A DNA stretch of 64,000 nt from assembly GCA_007922225.1 (NCBI GenBank), contig ML679989.1:16247974-16311973 (forward strand), written 5' to 3'. A program made the translations under genes and the position numbers. The DNA comes from Emydura subglobosa (Eukaryota > Chordata > Testudines > Chelidae). Shown piece by piece: positions 1 through 12,099 of this stretch. Position 1 is the first letter of the stretch. Each line of letters opens with the position of its first letter. Below the pieces are notes generated by a model. That model had not been told where the DNA came from, made no database searches, and was given only the letters and a program-made list of their open reading frames with translations.

Positions 1-235
1 GTGGAGAGGGCACTGGGCTGGGAGTCAGGAGACCTGGGGCCTGTTCCTATCCCTGCCACTGACCTGCTGGGTGACCTTGGGCAAGTCACTCCCCCTTTCT
101 GGGCTTGTTTTCCCTCCCCTCCCACCTACTGTCTGTTTAAATTGTGAGCTTTTTGTATCTCAGGGTGTCTGTACAGCACCTAGCACAATGAGGCCCTGAT
201 CTGGAGCCTTCAGGTGCTATCCCAACACAGCTAAT
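1..235 (+). repeat. CORE-SINE (MIR superfamily) with 3' tail
   Basis: Starts with the tRNA-derived head region (GCACTGGGCTGGGAGTCAGG), continues with TGACCTTGGGCAAGTCACT, and ends with the tail GTACAGCACCTAGCACAATG and GGCCCTGATC. These are the hallmarks of an amniote MIR-type SINE. The 5' end may be cut by the window. Confidence 0.8.
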
Positions 236-745
236 GACTACAGCTAACGTTATGGATGCCGGAAGTGGCTGAAACCAGGGGCTGTGATGGCAGCTGGTTC
301 TAACCATTTCTCCAGACTGGGAACATTGAAAAGCAAATGGATGTCCAATTTACTGGGGTCTCTGCAGCCCTGTGTCAGGCTGTGACCCGTGCCCACGGCA
401 CTGAGAGCTGAAAGCGTTGTTCTGAAGGGGGCTGTGGGCTCAGCTGAGTGTGATGTTAGTCAATGCAGCGTTAGCACATGCAGATCCGGGCATTTGTAAA
501 TACCCACAGTGGTCACTATTGCCGGCTGGAGCACAGGTGGCCATTTTGTGAGCGTGCAAAAACTGTAAATGCTGCATGATCCGCTTCGGAGGCCTGGCTG
601 CAGAGGTGGCCACCGCTGCTAGGATTTCCAACGCCTGGCACCGAGGGGTTAAAAAAATGCACGCCATCATGATGCAGCAAAAGGCCAACTGTCAAGGCTG
701 CCCATGCACTGTCTCAGTGTTGGCTTTTCCCTCCCCCCCATCCAG

Positions 746-952
746 TTCTCACTGCTGTCTGAGGTGAGGGGCCTGATAGCCCCTCAGGACCTCGATCGCT
801 TCGATAACCTCGTTCTGAAGCGGGAAATCGAATCCATGAAGGCCCGGCAGCCCTCCGTGCCCAGCACCGACTCCTACTCCATGACATCCTACAGCGACAC
901 TGGTTCCTCCACGGGCAGTCATTTCACCTCCACCACAGTCAGCTCAGCTCGG
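746..952 (+). CDS. WHRN: WHRN exon: end of harmonin-N-like domain 2 and start of Ser-rich linker
   Basis: This is an internal coding exon of whirlin, the PDZ scaffold that binds USH2A, ADGRV1 and MYO15A at stereocilia tips and the photoreceptor periciliary membrane. It is 207 nt long and encodes 69 residues (1-69 of the 451 in this window). A pyrimidine tract and CAG precede 746, and the donor is CGG|GTAAGT at 953. The first part (FSLLSEVRGLIAPQDLDRF) matches the last helix region of human whirlin HN2. It is followed by KREIESMKARQP, then a Ser/Thr-rich stretch with YSDTGSSTGS that is also nearly identical in human. Both borders are phase 0. The exons for HN1, PDZ1, PDZ2 and the start of HN2 must lie before position 1. 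Identification rests on recalled similarity to the human protein and is strong. Confidence 0.95.
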
Positions 953-3122
953 GTAAGTGCACTCACTTTTCCCTCAGTGCCTTTCCTGCCATTCCCAGCC
1001 AGCCCCCCAAACCCCCCTGCTTCCCCCTGAAGCCCTACCCCCAACTTGCTGCCCTGCGAAGTCCTCCTGTATAAACCCTCCGCGAACCTGCTCCCCATCA
1101 GATCTCCAGAATGATCTCCAAGCTCACGCGTGCTCTCTCCCCCTTTACGCGCTGGCAAGGTGCAGTGGCTCCACTCTGTCTGCAAGTTGCAGGCGTTGTG
1201 GGGACCCGGGTCTCTTGTGCGGCGACGGTGCTGAGGCGGTGCCTGGGAGGAAGGAGAACGGCATTGCGGGCTTAGTTCTAAAAGTGCTGACCCAACACAC
1301 CCGGCGATTCTCTGCCTCCACGACTCTGCAGCTAAGATAAATGGGATCAAACCGAACATGCTGCAGGGCACAAACAGATCACCACAGGCATCAGGAAAGG
1401 ATATTCCCTCCAATTCCCTGGCCCATCGCCTCCCCGTATGCACCGCATGGCAGAAGCAGCTGAGTGAATTGAGAGAGGGGGAAATCTCTCCCACTGAAGC
1501 AATAAATTCCAGGTCACATTCAATGGCAAGGTGCCAGATTTGATTGGCCAGTAATCGGGTCCTGTGGGGCAAACTCTATAACCCTGAATAACAGATGCAT
1601 AGAGATAACACTAGAGAATGTGCTTTGCATCTAAAGGCTCACCCCGTGGCTCCATGGCAGCACTTCTGCCCCCTTATGCCATATGCATGGGTTCAGTAAG
1701 AAGGTGGGAACTGACCAAGAGCCGGAAATGGTGCTGAAGCATCAGACTCCTGCCCCAGAGATCTCCCCTGGCCTATGTCTGAGTGGTACTGGTGGACTCC
1801 ATCCAGGCAGCCAGGGCAAACCGAGAGACCCTTGAAGCACGTGGAAAATGAACATGCACGCACCGTAAGCAATTCTGCAGTCACATTCCTAACCTCTGGT
1901 CGTAATGAGGGCAGAGCTCCGCTGGGCAGGAGTCCAGTGCATTGAAGCACCCTCTGACTTCCACCATGGGCCAAAGGGAACTGAACAAGTGGGAGGAGTC
2001 CAGTTGTAAGTCCTTAGGGCCCTAAGGTGGGGTGCCCCGCTCTGTGAGGAGCGGTCAGCTGGAGATCACGGGGGACCTTGGAGATCACACACCTGGTCTG
2101 TGGGACAGGATCATTTGTAGGTTCCCGGGGACCTCAGAGGTGATGAACCTGGTGGATTGCTCCTGAACGGTCCTGGGAGAGCGTGGAGACGGTGCACTTT
2201 GTCTCTGAGAAGGAAGCGTTGAGCTGTTCTGCTTCATCAGGTCCCTCAGGCCACCAGCCCCTCTCGCTCGCTTGCTCACTCTGCCCCGCTGAAGTCAGTG
2301 GGAGTGCTAGTACAGCCTGCCCACGGCTGAGCCCACTTGAAAATCCCACCCTATATCACTGCCACTGCTCTCCGTTTCTAACTGCACAGGCACCGGCTCC
2401 AGCTGCCTTTCTCCTCCGCTGGCCCACCATGATTGTGATGGTACTAGCTGTCCCTTTAAACAATTCCCCTCCTCCCCATGCCCACATAAACACACCAGCT
2501 CTCTGCCACCCTCTTCCCCGTCCCAGCAGGGATGGTGGAAATCATGCCATTTGCATTCCCTGCCAGTCCTCTTCCTCCCACTGCGTAAGTGACACCGTTG
2601 CAATGTCTCGAGGGCGTCGCTGCATGCACCGTCTAATTAAGTTATCATAATCACCTCGAAGTGTGCAGCGGCGCGGCCCCAAAATTAATTTCCCAGCCAT
2701 AAAATGCCTTTCATCATAAATGCATTAGCTGCCTTGGAAATTAAAACCTCCATGAAAGGAACAGACGACAATGGCTGCGGCCAGATAAGCGCGGCGAGGG
2801 GGGCGATAGGAAAACAGGCCAGGTTTTGCTCTAATGAGGTGGCTATGTAGCCATCGGGGGAGAAGCAGAGGGGTCTTTCTTGGGATGAGGCAGCCCCATC
2901 TGAGCTCTGAGCAGGGCTTTGTAAGTTTCATGGCATTGGGCCTGGCTTTTCAGCCTTTAATGGGAGTCTCATAGTTAATATCTTCTGCCCCCCCGGGGTG
3001 GATTAAAGCTGAACATTGGATCGAGCCAAATAGGAAACTCCAGAACCACTCCGGGAGGGAGGAGGGTTTGCTGGCAAAATATCTACAGAGCTGTGGAGGG
3101 AGCAGGAGATGGTGCTGGCAAA
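953..3122 (+). other. WHRN intron, 5' part: mostly unique sequence
   Basis: Start of the 18.2-kb intron. No coding similarity or clear repeat is visible from 953 to about 2,570. A homeodomain-motif-rich stretch at 2,585-2,760 is listed separately. Confidence 0.6.
2585..2760. promoter_or_regulatory. Candidate conserved intronic enhancer (TAATTA-rich)
   Basis: Repeat-free AT-rich stretch with clustered homeodomain-type sites: CTAATTAAG at about 2633, AAAATTAATTT at about 2682, ATAAATGCATTAG at about 2716, and GGAAATTAAAACC at about 2737. A CpG-containing block (CAGCGGCGCGGCCCC) sits in between. This texture is typical of conserved non-coding elements. Conservation itself cannot be seen from one sequence. 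Confidence 0.35.
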
Positions 3123-3330
3123 TAACATAAAAACAGCCACACTGGGTCAGACCAATGGTCCATCTAGCCCAGTGTCCTGTCTGCCGACAGTGGCCAATGC
3201 CAGGTGCTGCAGAGGGCGTGAACAGAACAGGTGATTATCAAGTGACCCATCCTGTCGTCCATTCCCAGCTTCCAGCAAACAGAGGCTAGGGAACAATCCT
3301 CAAGCAAGGAGTGGTGCTAGCTCTTTGAAG
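3123..3330 (-). mobile_element. CR1/L3-type LINE 3' end fragment
   Basis: ACATAAAAACAGCCACACTG, GGTCAGACCAATGGTCCATC and GTGGCCAATGCCAGGTGC are the reverse complement of the 3' end of a common sauropsid CR1/L3-like LINE. It is 5'-truncated, as usual for this class. Confidence 0.6.
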
Positions 3331-3367
3331 GCAATTGATTACCAGGAGGATAGGGAAAGCTGGGAAA

Positions 3368-3403
3368 ATATCAGGTGACCCAAAAATATCAGGTGACCCA
3401 AAT
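3368..3403. repeat. 18-bp tandem duplication
   Basis: ATATCAGGTGACCCAAAA occurs at 3368 and again from 3386, the second copy ending ...CCCAAATT. Confidence 0.8.
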
Positions 3404-3769
3404 TGGCAGATCAGTGCAATGCTTCCTTAAACCACCACTGGATCTCCAGCTGTCCTCTGCACCGGCAACCGATTGATCTCTGCTTCTGGGACTGCTTCAG
3501 AATGTAGGAGCCACCCCCTCCCAAATTACACCCTGTTTAGAGCACTCGGAGCCAGCCCCCACAGGAATCAGTGGGATTGCATGGGGCATAAATCAGCCCA
3601 GGGTCTGTAGGGAAGCCGGGGCATGCAAGATGGCCACTCTTCAGACGACTCTTCACTCTTCCTTTCCACTGGTGAGACCTGCAGCCTCAGCCTAGTGCAA
3701 CCACGGCAACCAGCGTGGTCAGATCACCCAGCTCCTGTAACTCTCCCCCTCCGAAAACCCTGATCCTTT

Positions 3770-3919
3770 GCTTTAACCAGGGCCCACGCATAATTTTTTC
3801 GGGCCCAGTACACACATGTACCCATGGGGGTTGCAGCCTGGGCAGGACCCTGCAGGGCCTCCAGGCCCCAGTAAAGTGTACCCTTTACCGTTCCCCCATG
3901 TGGGGGCCCTGGCTTTAAC
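3770..3919. mobile_element. Short hAT-type MITE with 8-bp target site duplication (copy 1)
   Basis: The element spans 3778-3911 (134 bp), starting CAGGGCCC and ending GGGCCCTG. It is flanked by a perfect 8-bp direct repeat, GCTTTAAC, at 3770-3777 and 3912-3919. An 8-bp duplication and CAGGG ends are diagnostic of hAT transposons. A related copy lies at 26489-26687. Confidence 0.85.
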
Positions 3920-6900
3920 TCTGCCTGTTAATGCAGAAGGAGAAGATGACGGAGGGGAGTGAGCTGAAGGGGGGGCTCTGTGCAAGCCAAGAAAGAGACC
4001 ACACAGCCCACCAATGCTAGTTATTGGCCCCCTCTCCCTGTGGTTCTCTCTGAACAGAGCAATTGCTGCCTTTATTTGAATGCATGTGAGAGAACTCAGT
4101 GCCTACTCCATGGGATGGCGCAGGCGGCGGGGAGGATGGGGGGTCGGGCAGTGTTTTGTTTGTTTGTTCTGCTACCTCCCTAATGTTTAGTTTCCCCCTT
4201 TTATGTCTGTTTTTGATTTGTTCCCCCAGGAGCGGCTCTTGTGGCTAATAGACCTGATGGAGGTAGGGCCCTTTCAGTGGGGTGGGGAGCTCGAGTGCTG
4301 TGGTTTCCATAGTGAAAGGGGTGGGGGGAGCTTGTGTGTGTGTGTGCGGGGGGCATAATTCAATTGTTTGCTGCCAGAGGCTGATGCTCTAACCACATGA
4401 ACAGCTGCAGCTCCAGTCTCCTGCATTTGCTTTTGCTTCCTTTGGCTCTGCCAACACTGAGCTTTTCCTTAATGTCTCTCTCTCTGCCACAAGCTCCGGG
4501 CAGCGCTGCTCGCAGCTCTGGGGTCTTTATCAGATCTCACCTGATTCGGACCAGGTCGAGATGCCGGAGCCCTGTCTACACTAAAGTTCCCAGTGCAGCT
4601 GATGGTGCAACAGTGGGAGATTTGAAGGGCAAGCTCAGTGCCAGGCTGCTGGTCAGATCTGATCCATCCCTGATTGTCCTTTCTACCTCCTGTCTCATTT
4701 CAGCTTGTTTCAGGATACCTTTGTACCTGCTCCCTCTATCACTGCACCACATCTGTCTGCTGCTTTGTGCAATCAGCCAGTCTATGTCCTGGCTGGGGGG
4801 GGAGCGGGGGGGAAATCACATCGTCCATCTAGGGCAGGTGAGAATAGGTAGAGGATGACTTGTTCCTGAAGGCCTTAGGTCCACATTGTCTTTGATTCAA
4901 GTGCTATAAAGGGCAGTGCACGATAGCATGTGTTCTTAACCTGGGGGGACGGCCACTCTCCTTCTTCCATATGGCTAAACGGGGGCAGGGAGTGTCTCCA
5001 ATGTTTGGGCCAGGGGCTCTTGAAACTCTATTCTGCTGTAACATGGACTCCTGGCACAGAACTGGCTGAGAGGCGCAGCACTATCATGTGCAGCAATTCT
5101 ACTCCATCTGCAGACCAGCTTCCAGACACATTGAGGCCCAAAAGGCTGCAATCAGAGCTGAACCGTACACAACAGCAGGATGAATTACAGGGCGCAGGCG
5201 TGTGCAAATACAGCTCCAAACTCATCCCCGGTGCAGCTCTACTGACCTGCAGGGGAGTCATGCAAGGGCTGCACAGTGAATGATGGAGGGTTCTCATTTG
5301 TGAGGTTGAGCGCATTCAGTAATGGATCTTTAAAAGCCCCTTCTATCCTGCAGGGAGGGATCTCGGGGTTACTGGATGGAAATCACCCTGCAGGTGGAAT
5401 CTTAAAGCGCCTGGACCGTAGCTGGTGCAGTAATTGGTTTCAGTGGAACTTGCCTTCGGACAGCTTGAAGTTGGTCCATGCAGTGATAAATTCTTACCTG
5501 TCTGATAAGTGCTTTGAGAGAGTTGTGGGCTAATAAGAACCACCTCATTAGATGGCTTTGCCTCCAACTGCTTTACTGACCCTGACTTTCCTTGCCAGGA
5601 ACTCGGCAGCGTCTCCCTTGGTGCAGATGGCAGTGTAGTGTCCCTTGCTCTGGATGTGAGTTAGGGGGCATCTCTAGGGAAAGAGGAGGAACTCGATAAA
5701 TGCCTCATGCAGTGTGCTCCCCACCACATCCAGTGAGCCCTGCTTTCGGGGAAGTCTCCTAGATTGTCAGGATGCTCCACAAAGAGCACAGTGTTTGGCT
5801 AAAGATATTACTCAAGCTGGTGCTGGGAAGTTAACACCATGAAGATTAAATGGAGTGGGCTAAGTTCAGTTATTTGGTCTCTTGAACATTTTAAAGAATG
5901 AACCTCGAGATGATTGCCTACAACACTGAGTCAGTACTTTGTATGATAGTCTTTTCGGCAAAGCAGAAACTTGGCACGTGCCACTTCACTCCAAAGTAAG
6001 GGCCAGTGGGAGCATCTACGCTGCTATTTTTAGCACCACCGCACAAGACCCGCAAGCCTGAGTTAGTTGACCTGGCCTCTGAGACGCACTGCTGCAGGGA
6101 GTACGTGGGGATTGGGGTTGCAGAGCAGAGATACCCTAAGAGGCCCCTCAGCTTTCCAGCCTGCAAGTTAACCAGTAACCGAGGAATGAACCAGTACATT
6201 TGAGGATAATAAGCCCCTTCCAACCTTGAGGGGTGAGAGATCATTACAGGATGCATGAAGTTCACCCACAGGCTGGCTAAGTCCTCATTAAACCTTTCTT
6301 TGACCTGCCGCTGGACAGTAATAACGACCCCTTTCATCGGGTGTGATCAGCTGGAGGCTGATGTATGGCCCAGCCAGGCCTGGTGATCACCTCCTAGCTT
6401 AATGCGGTTTTGGCTCTCCCCTAAGATTTGCAAAGCAGGGGTTAATTGTGCAATGTAATAATCACAGGCAGCTTGATCAAAGAGGCGCACACTTGTGGAA
6501 TTTGCTTCAAAACAAGCCAGCCCGGAGGGATTTGATTTGGTTTTTTCCCCTGCCTTTTTCCCAGCTATGTAACTATTATGATTATGAAATTGAAATCTAT
6601 ATTGATTTTATTTGGTCGTGATTTCATAGCAAATTTAGTGCCAGATTGACAGGCAGCAGAGTCCTCTACGCAGAGCCCAATCCTGCGAGGGGCTGAGCAG
6701 CTCATGGGCGGTGCTGGACACGGTGAAGGGTCAGGTGAAGGATCGGGCTCTGTAGCTGCAGAATAGACACAGCATGGATGGCAGCAGTGTCCTCCCCTGT
6801 CCTGACCCCTGTGAACACCATTGTGGGTGGAACAACAGAGCGGGGGTAATTTGATCTCCTTGTCCATTCATCCCTGAGTGACCATGCTGAGATTACCCAC

Positions 6901-7017
6901 CAGTAGCTGAAAAGGCCTACCCTGGGGTCAGGTTCAGGTCAAAGGTTCAGCTTGGTTCTTATTTTATTCCAATTGGATTGGCCATGCCTGGTTTTAAAGG
7001 AACAGAGGTATAAATAA
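3920..7017 (+). other. WHRN intron: unique sequence, no gene seen
   Basis: About 3.1 kb with no recognisable gene. ORFs such as the one at 4397-4858 have biased composition and no family resemblance. A short GT run lies near 4332-4346. Confidence 0.5.
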
Positions 7018-7290
7018 AAGTGAGGCAGCGTTGTCTAGTGATTAGAGCAAGGGGCTGGGAGTCAGGCTTTCTGGGCCCTGCACCTAGCTCAGCCGCCAAC
7101 CCCATTGAATGATCTTCATTTACCTTCTTGTGCCTCAGTTTCCCAATTGTAAAGTTGGACTAGTGATATTGCCCTGCCTCCCTGGGGGTGGGACCGGTGG
7201 GTCGATAGGCTTAATTAATTACTATCTGGGAAGTGCTTTGAGACCCTCAGATGGAAGGAGCTTGAGAAGTGCAACGTATAATACAACCGG
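7018..7290 (+). repeat. MIR-type SINE
   Basis: GTCTAGTGATTAGAGCA (tRNA-like head), TGTGCCTCAGTTTCCCAATT (core) and GGGAAGTGCTTTGAGACC (3' part) in order on the + strand. Confidence 0.85.
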
Positions 7291-7959
7291 AAAAGATATT
7301 AGGGTGATCCCAGGTTCCTGCTGGTGATAAAATGAAATGCCTGTTTTCCCATTTGCTTTGCTTGCCTGTTTCTCACGTCAAGAGGCAATGATGGGTTGTG
7401 GATGTTGTATCTTAAAACCAAATGGAGGGAAGATTAGACAGCGGCTATAAATTATCTCAGTTCATCTCCCCCCAACTTATCATTCAGCGGTGACCCTTCT
7501 GTTCACCCTGAAAACTCCCAGCCGTTCTTAGTTCTGAGCATGTAGCTGTTGGAATGCTCTCAGATCCTTATTTCAAGACTTCCCAGCATAATAAACTCAA
7601 TTAAAGCAGCAAGAGGACCAATAAATTCACTTAACAATGTAATGATATTGGAGGCAGGTCTCCGCTAACATCGCCATGGAATATGGAGCTGTAGACATTT
7701 CCTACAAGTAATAATTCACATGACTCTGCAGTGGGTTTCGATAGCGTCTTAGTATAAGTGCAAGGAATTCTGGCAGGAAATCACAATTCTGCTTGCTGTG
7801 GCTGAGAGTATGGGGGAAAATGTGACAAGCCCAGAGGAGAAAGAATAGTGTCTGATGTTTTAGGATCTTTTGTGAAGGTCTTCCATCCCTTCATCCCACC
7901 TGCTGTTTGGGGAAGGCAGCACAATCCAGAGGAACTAGGGCAATGACGGGAGACATGGA

Positions 7960-8300
7960 AGAATGGTTAGGGCGTTAACCTATGCCTTGAGAGATGTGGG
8001 TTCAAATGTGGTTCTCTGCCTCTGCCACAGATTTCTTGTGTGACCTTGGACAAGTTACTTAGTCTCTCTGTGCCTCAGTTCCCCATCTGTAAAATGGGGA
8101 TAACAGCACTTCCTGGCCTGATAGGTGTGTGGTCAGGATAACTACATTAATATGCAGCAATTGCTTTGGCCATGTAAGTACCTAAAATAGAAAAGCATCT
8201 TCTGTTCTAATCCCAGCTGTGTTCTTGGGCAAATCATTGGCTTGCTTTCATTTTACATCTGTAAAATGGGAATAATGCTCACCATCTCTCCCTCAGGGGG
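7960..8300 (+). repeat. MIR-type SINE followed by a second partial copy
   Basis: GAATGGTTAGGGCGTTAACC, TGACCTTGGACAAGTTACTT and GCCTCAGTTCCCCATCTGTA mark one copy to about 8,190. A second fragment (TTCTTGGGCAAATCATTGGC, ATCTGTAAAATGGGAATAAT) follows to 8,300, directly before a CR1. Confidence 0.8.
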
Positions 8301-8302
8301 AT

Positions 8303-9390
8303 ATAGAATCATAGAAATGTGGGGCTGGAAGGGACCCCGAGAAGTCATCAAATCCAGCCCCCTGCACTGTAGCAGGACCAAGTAAACCTAGACCATCCCT
8401 GACAGATGTTTGTCCAACCTGTTTTTAAAAACCTCCAATGATAGGGTCCCACAACTTCCCTTGGAAACCTATTCCAGAGCTTAACTACCTCTAATAGGTA
8501 GAAAGTTTTTCCTATTGTCTAACCTAAATCTCCCTTGCTGCTGTTTAAGCCCATTGCTTCTTGTCCTACCTTCAGTGAACATGGAGAACAATTGATCACA
8601 GTCCTCCTTATAACAGCCCTAGACGTACTCCATAGTTATCAGGTCCCCCCTTAGTCTTATTTTTTCAAGACTAAACATGCTTGTTTGTTTGTTTTGTTCA
8701 TAGATCAGGCTTACTAAGCCTTTTATCACTTTTGTTGCTCTGTCCTCTGGATTCTCTCCAATGTCCACAGCTGTCCTAACGTGTGGTGCCCAGAACGGGA
8801 CATTACTTCAGCTGAGGCCTCCCCTGTGATGAGCAGAGTGGAACAATTACATCCCGTGTCTTCCGTATGACACGCCTGTTAACACACCCCAGAATTATAT
8901 TAGCCTTTTTCGCAACTGCATCACGTTGTTGACTTATATTCAATGTGTGACCCACTGTAAACCCCAGATCCTTTCCTGCAGAGCTGCTATCTAGCCAGTG
9001 TGTTTGGGGAAGGCAGCGCTTTGCACTTGTCTTTTTGAATTTCACCTTGTTGATTTCAAATCAATTCTCTGGTTTGTCAGTTTGGTTTTGAATTCTAATC
9101 CTACCCTCCCAAGTGCTTGCAACCCCTCCCATCTTGGTGTCATCTGCATTTTATAAGCATAATCTCCACTCCATTATCCAAGTCATTAATGAAGATATTG
9201 GATTGTCTGAACCCTGCAGAACTGTGCTAGATACATTCTCCCACTTTGCCAGTGAGCCATTGATAACTACTCTTTGAGTAAGGTCTTTCAACCCGTTGTG
9301 CACCCAACCTACATTAATATCATCTAGATCACATTTCCCTGGTTTGCTTATGAGACTGTCATGTGGGACTGTGGAGCAGGGTTAATTAAT
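8303..9390 (-). mobile_element. CR1 LINE, 5'-truncated, 3' end at left
   Basis: Begins ATAGAATCATAGAAATGTGG, the reverse complement of the CR1 3' terminal repeat, and continues through recognisable CR1 sequence for about 1.1 kb. The minus strand keeps an open segment at 9045-8803 that resembles the C-terminal part of the CR1 reverse-transcriptase ORF (HTLNISQQRDAVAKKANIIL), with no intact full ORF. It lies inside a WHRN intron in the opposite orientation. Old, inactive copy. Confidence 0.85.
8803..9045 (-). pseudogene. Remnant of CR1 ORF2 (C-terminal region)
   Basis: An 80-codon open stretch within the CR1 copy. It carries the KDLGFTVGHTLNISQQRDAV-type segment seen near the end of CR1 ORF2. 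The endonuclease and the reverse-transcriptase catalytic motifs are missing, and both edges are disrupted. Not functional. Confidence 0.75.
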
Positions 9391-9529
9391 TATTGTCTGT
9401 ATAGCACTTTGATTACATAAGTGCTAAGGATAATTATGCCCCCTTTGCCCTTGTGACATCCTAGTCCTCCTTCATGGATGCAAAACATCCAGCAACCTGC
9501 AGCCCCGTTGCTGCATGGCACAAATGCTA

Positions 9530-10070
9530 GAACTGTTTGGAAAACAAGATTTTTCCTGGAAAATTTTGAAATTCATTTTGTCAAAAATGGAATATTTTGA
9601 CTTTTTGGCAAAAAGTTGAAAACCAAAAAAAAAATCTCATCATAAAACTGAAAAAACGTGGCCAAAACCCAAATCATTTTTATTAGAAAATGCCCCCATT
9701 AGAAAGTGCCTCATTCATGATGTAGTTTGGGAGCCTCGTGCCCCCTTTCTCCTCTATGGCCCATGATGCACCACAGCCTCCCCTCTTGCTGAGCTACTGC
9801 AGTGCCCCATGGAAGTCTCTGGCTGCAGTGCACCATGGGAGATGTAGTCCAGCTGGGGAATCCAGCCTGTATAAGAGAATGGATGCATGAGGCAAACTAT
9901 AATTCCCATGAGGCACCTTAGTGGCATTTTCCAACTGGAAGTATTTGGGCTTTGGCCCACAGAAAGCAGATAGTTCTCGTGAAATATCAATTCATTCAAA
10001 AGGCAATTTAACATAGAAAACCAGAATAGACAGCAGCATTTGGAGCAGCTCTTCAACCTGCCCAGGAGCG
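9530..10070. repeat. Probable old non-autonomous DNA transposon (AT-rich)
   Basis: Runs of AAAATTTT-like sequence (9540-9700) are followed by ATGATGCACCACAGCCTCCC and GTGCACCATGGGAGATGTAG, and the same AT-rich texture recurs at about 11.47-11.76 kb and 28.03-28.39 kb. I recognise the texture from turtle hAT-like repeats but cannot define its ends. Confidence 0.35.
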
Positions 10071-10916
10071 CACAGCCCTGTAAACACGTCGCAGATCACT
10101 TGCTTCCTTGCTCCACATTGCAACCCCATGACCACATGCTGCAATGCATCCAGTAATGCACTGGATGCTCCTGCACAGATACATCATCACACGTCACAGG
10201 GGTGCAGCGATGCTGGGCTCCCTCGCTGCTGCACGATGTGTTGGGCCTTAAGATCTGCTGCTGCATGGGCGCATTGCCGAAGAGCTGAAGAAAGTGTGCT
10301 TAGGGGCGGGCTATTTCCCGAGATGCACAGCAGTGGGGTGTCATGCATCTGAGCCCTTAATCCAACCCAGTGAAGCAGGTAGTGGCTGTTACACGGCTTG
10401 TGGAGCTGTGCACTGGCCTATCCTAACAAGCAAGCAGGGAATAAATTGGGTCACGTTCAGCGGTGCCCAGGCAAAATCAAATTAATAATCACTAGGGCGT
10501 TGCTTTTTCCAATAGACTGGAGATTTCAAACCTCGATCTATACCAAATCCAAGTCAGAGATCAGCCACCGCCACAGAGCCTGGAATGTCGGTACCGTAAA
10601 GACTCCTCAAGCCAAAAATGGAAGTGGCCTTGGCTCTACTAGTTAACGGGGAGCAAGGAGAGCTGACCCAAACCAGACCCTAGCTGGCAGCCAGCAGGAT
10701 TTCAAGCTAATTTCCACGGGTTAGGAGGAAGCGGTTGAATAATTCCAAGCAGCCCCCTCTGTTGTTACTGAGATGGCCAAGCAAGAAGCAAAGAGCCTCG
10801 TTCAGCTTGCTGCCTCCCAGCTATAGACTCTGCAGTGATCTCAGTAGCCAATCCAGGGGAACCAGCGTCGCAGCATGACATTAGGGGATGCTTTGTTATC
10901 CCAGACTACTGCCGTG

Positions 10917-11120
10917 CTCTGATACAGCTCTTTTCATCCGTAGATCTCAAAGCACATTACAAAGGAGCTCAGTATCATAATCCCTATTTTACAGAAGGGG
11001 AAACTGAGACACAGAGAGAGGATGTGATTTGCCAAAGCACACCCAGAGCCAGGAATAAAACCCAGGTTTCCTGAGTTCCAGTTCAGTGCTCTGTCCAGTA
11101 GGCCATGCTGCCTCCCAGGA
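10917..11120 (-). repeat. MIR-type SINE, antisense
   Basis: AGATCTCAAAGCACATTACA, ATTTTACAGAAGGGGAAACT and GAATAAAACCCAGGTTTCCT read as the reverse complement of the MIR core and head. Confidence 0.85.
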
Positions 11121-11904
11121 GCCATGCATGAGGAATACAGTGATGGCTTTGACTGCTTCTTGTAAGACCAGGGATATGTCCTGGCCAAAGTCTAACTTAG
11201 GAATTCCCCGTTCACTGTTTTAATGGAATCTCTGTTGTCTCCTGTGCTAAAATGACATTGATGTGTAATGTTGCTGGGAGATGTTAAGCCACTGTCAAGC
11301 TACACACCAGAATTGGTTGCCTTTGAGTGGAGGGTGAAGTGATCCCCATTGCTTAGCAATATATGTCAGTAAAGTGTTTTGAGACTTGAGAATATAAAAT
11401 ACATTGTCACGTAAGTAGTTATTTTATTACTACCCTATGTCCATGTCTGAGTTGTTAATGCTGCTGGTTGGAAAAACTGACAAACTTTGTTTTGTCAAAA
11501 TTGAAGTGTTCTGCGGGCATGGTTTGATTTGATGAAGTTACAGCAGAAACCAGGTTTCCACTGGTTTCCTGCCTCCTTGCCTACCCCTCTCTGAGAGCCT
11601 GGTGTCCTCAGGGCTTCCAGGGTGGGTGGCTCTGTGGCAGGCTACCAGGCAGACTGCCCCAGGGCTGGGACTCTATTCCCTTTCATGGAGAATTTTGAAT
11701 TTTTATTCCAAATCTGAGCAAAACCAGATTTCAAAATATCAAAATCCTCCTCCAAACAGAATGACCTTTCTCTGCCCGGCTCCTGTCATTAGCAATACCT
11801 GGAAAAAAAGGAGGTACTCATTTTTAACAGTGAGTTTAATTAACTATTGCAACAGATTGCAGATCTGTCCATCTGACAGATTAGGCAGGCAGGCATCAGA
11901 CAGG

Positions 11905-12090
11905 TAGAGTATCCATCACTTGGCGTCTTTCCATCAAGACAGGATGTTTTTCTAAAAGATACATCTAGCTCCGCTATAGGTTGGGCTCAGTACAGGAATC
12001 AGTGGGTGAAATTCTCTGGCCTGTGCTCTGCAGGGATCAGACTAGATGATCATAATGGTGCCTTCTGGCCTAGGAGTCTATGAATAACAT
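11905..12090 (+). mobile_element. CR1 LINE 3' end fragment
   Basis: Ends with GGGATCAGACTAGATGATCA, TAATGGTGCCTTCTGGCCTA and GAGTCTATGAAT, the standard CR1 3' end in the sense orientation. Confidence 0.75.
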
Positions 12091-12099
12091 GAATTAGAG

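Noticed and set aside
919..1572. 217-codon ORF on the minus strand overlapping a WHRN exon
   Set aside because: It partly mirrors the conserved sense exon and shows no family resemblance.
4397..4858. 153-codon ORF with a hydrophobic Leu-rich N-terminus resembling a signal peptide
   Set aside because: The Leu/Ser run comes from a CT-rich tract. The rest resembles no secreted family, and the frame lies inside a WHRN intron without splice support.
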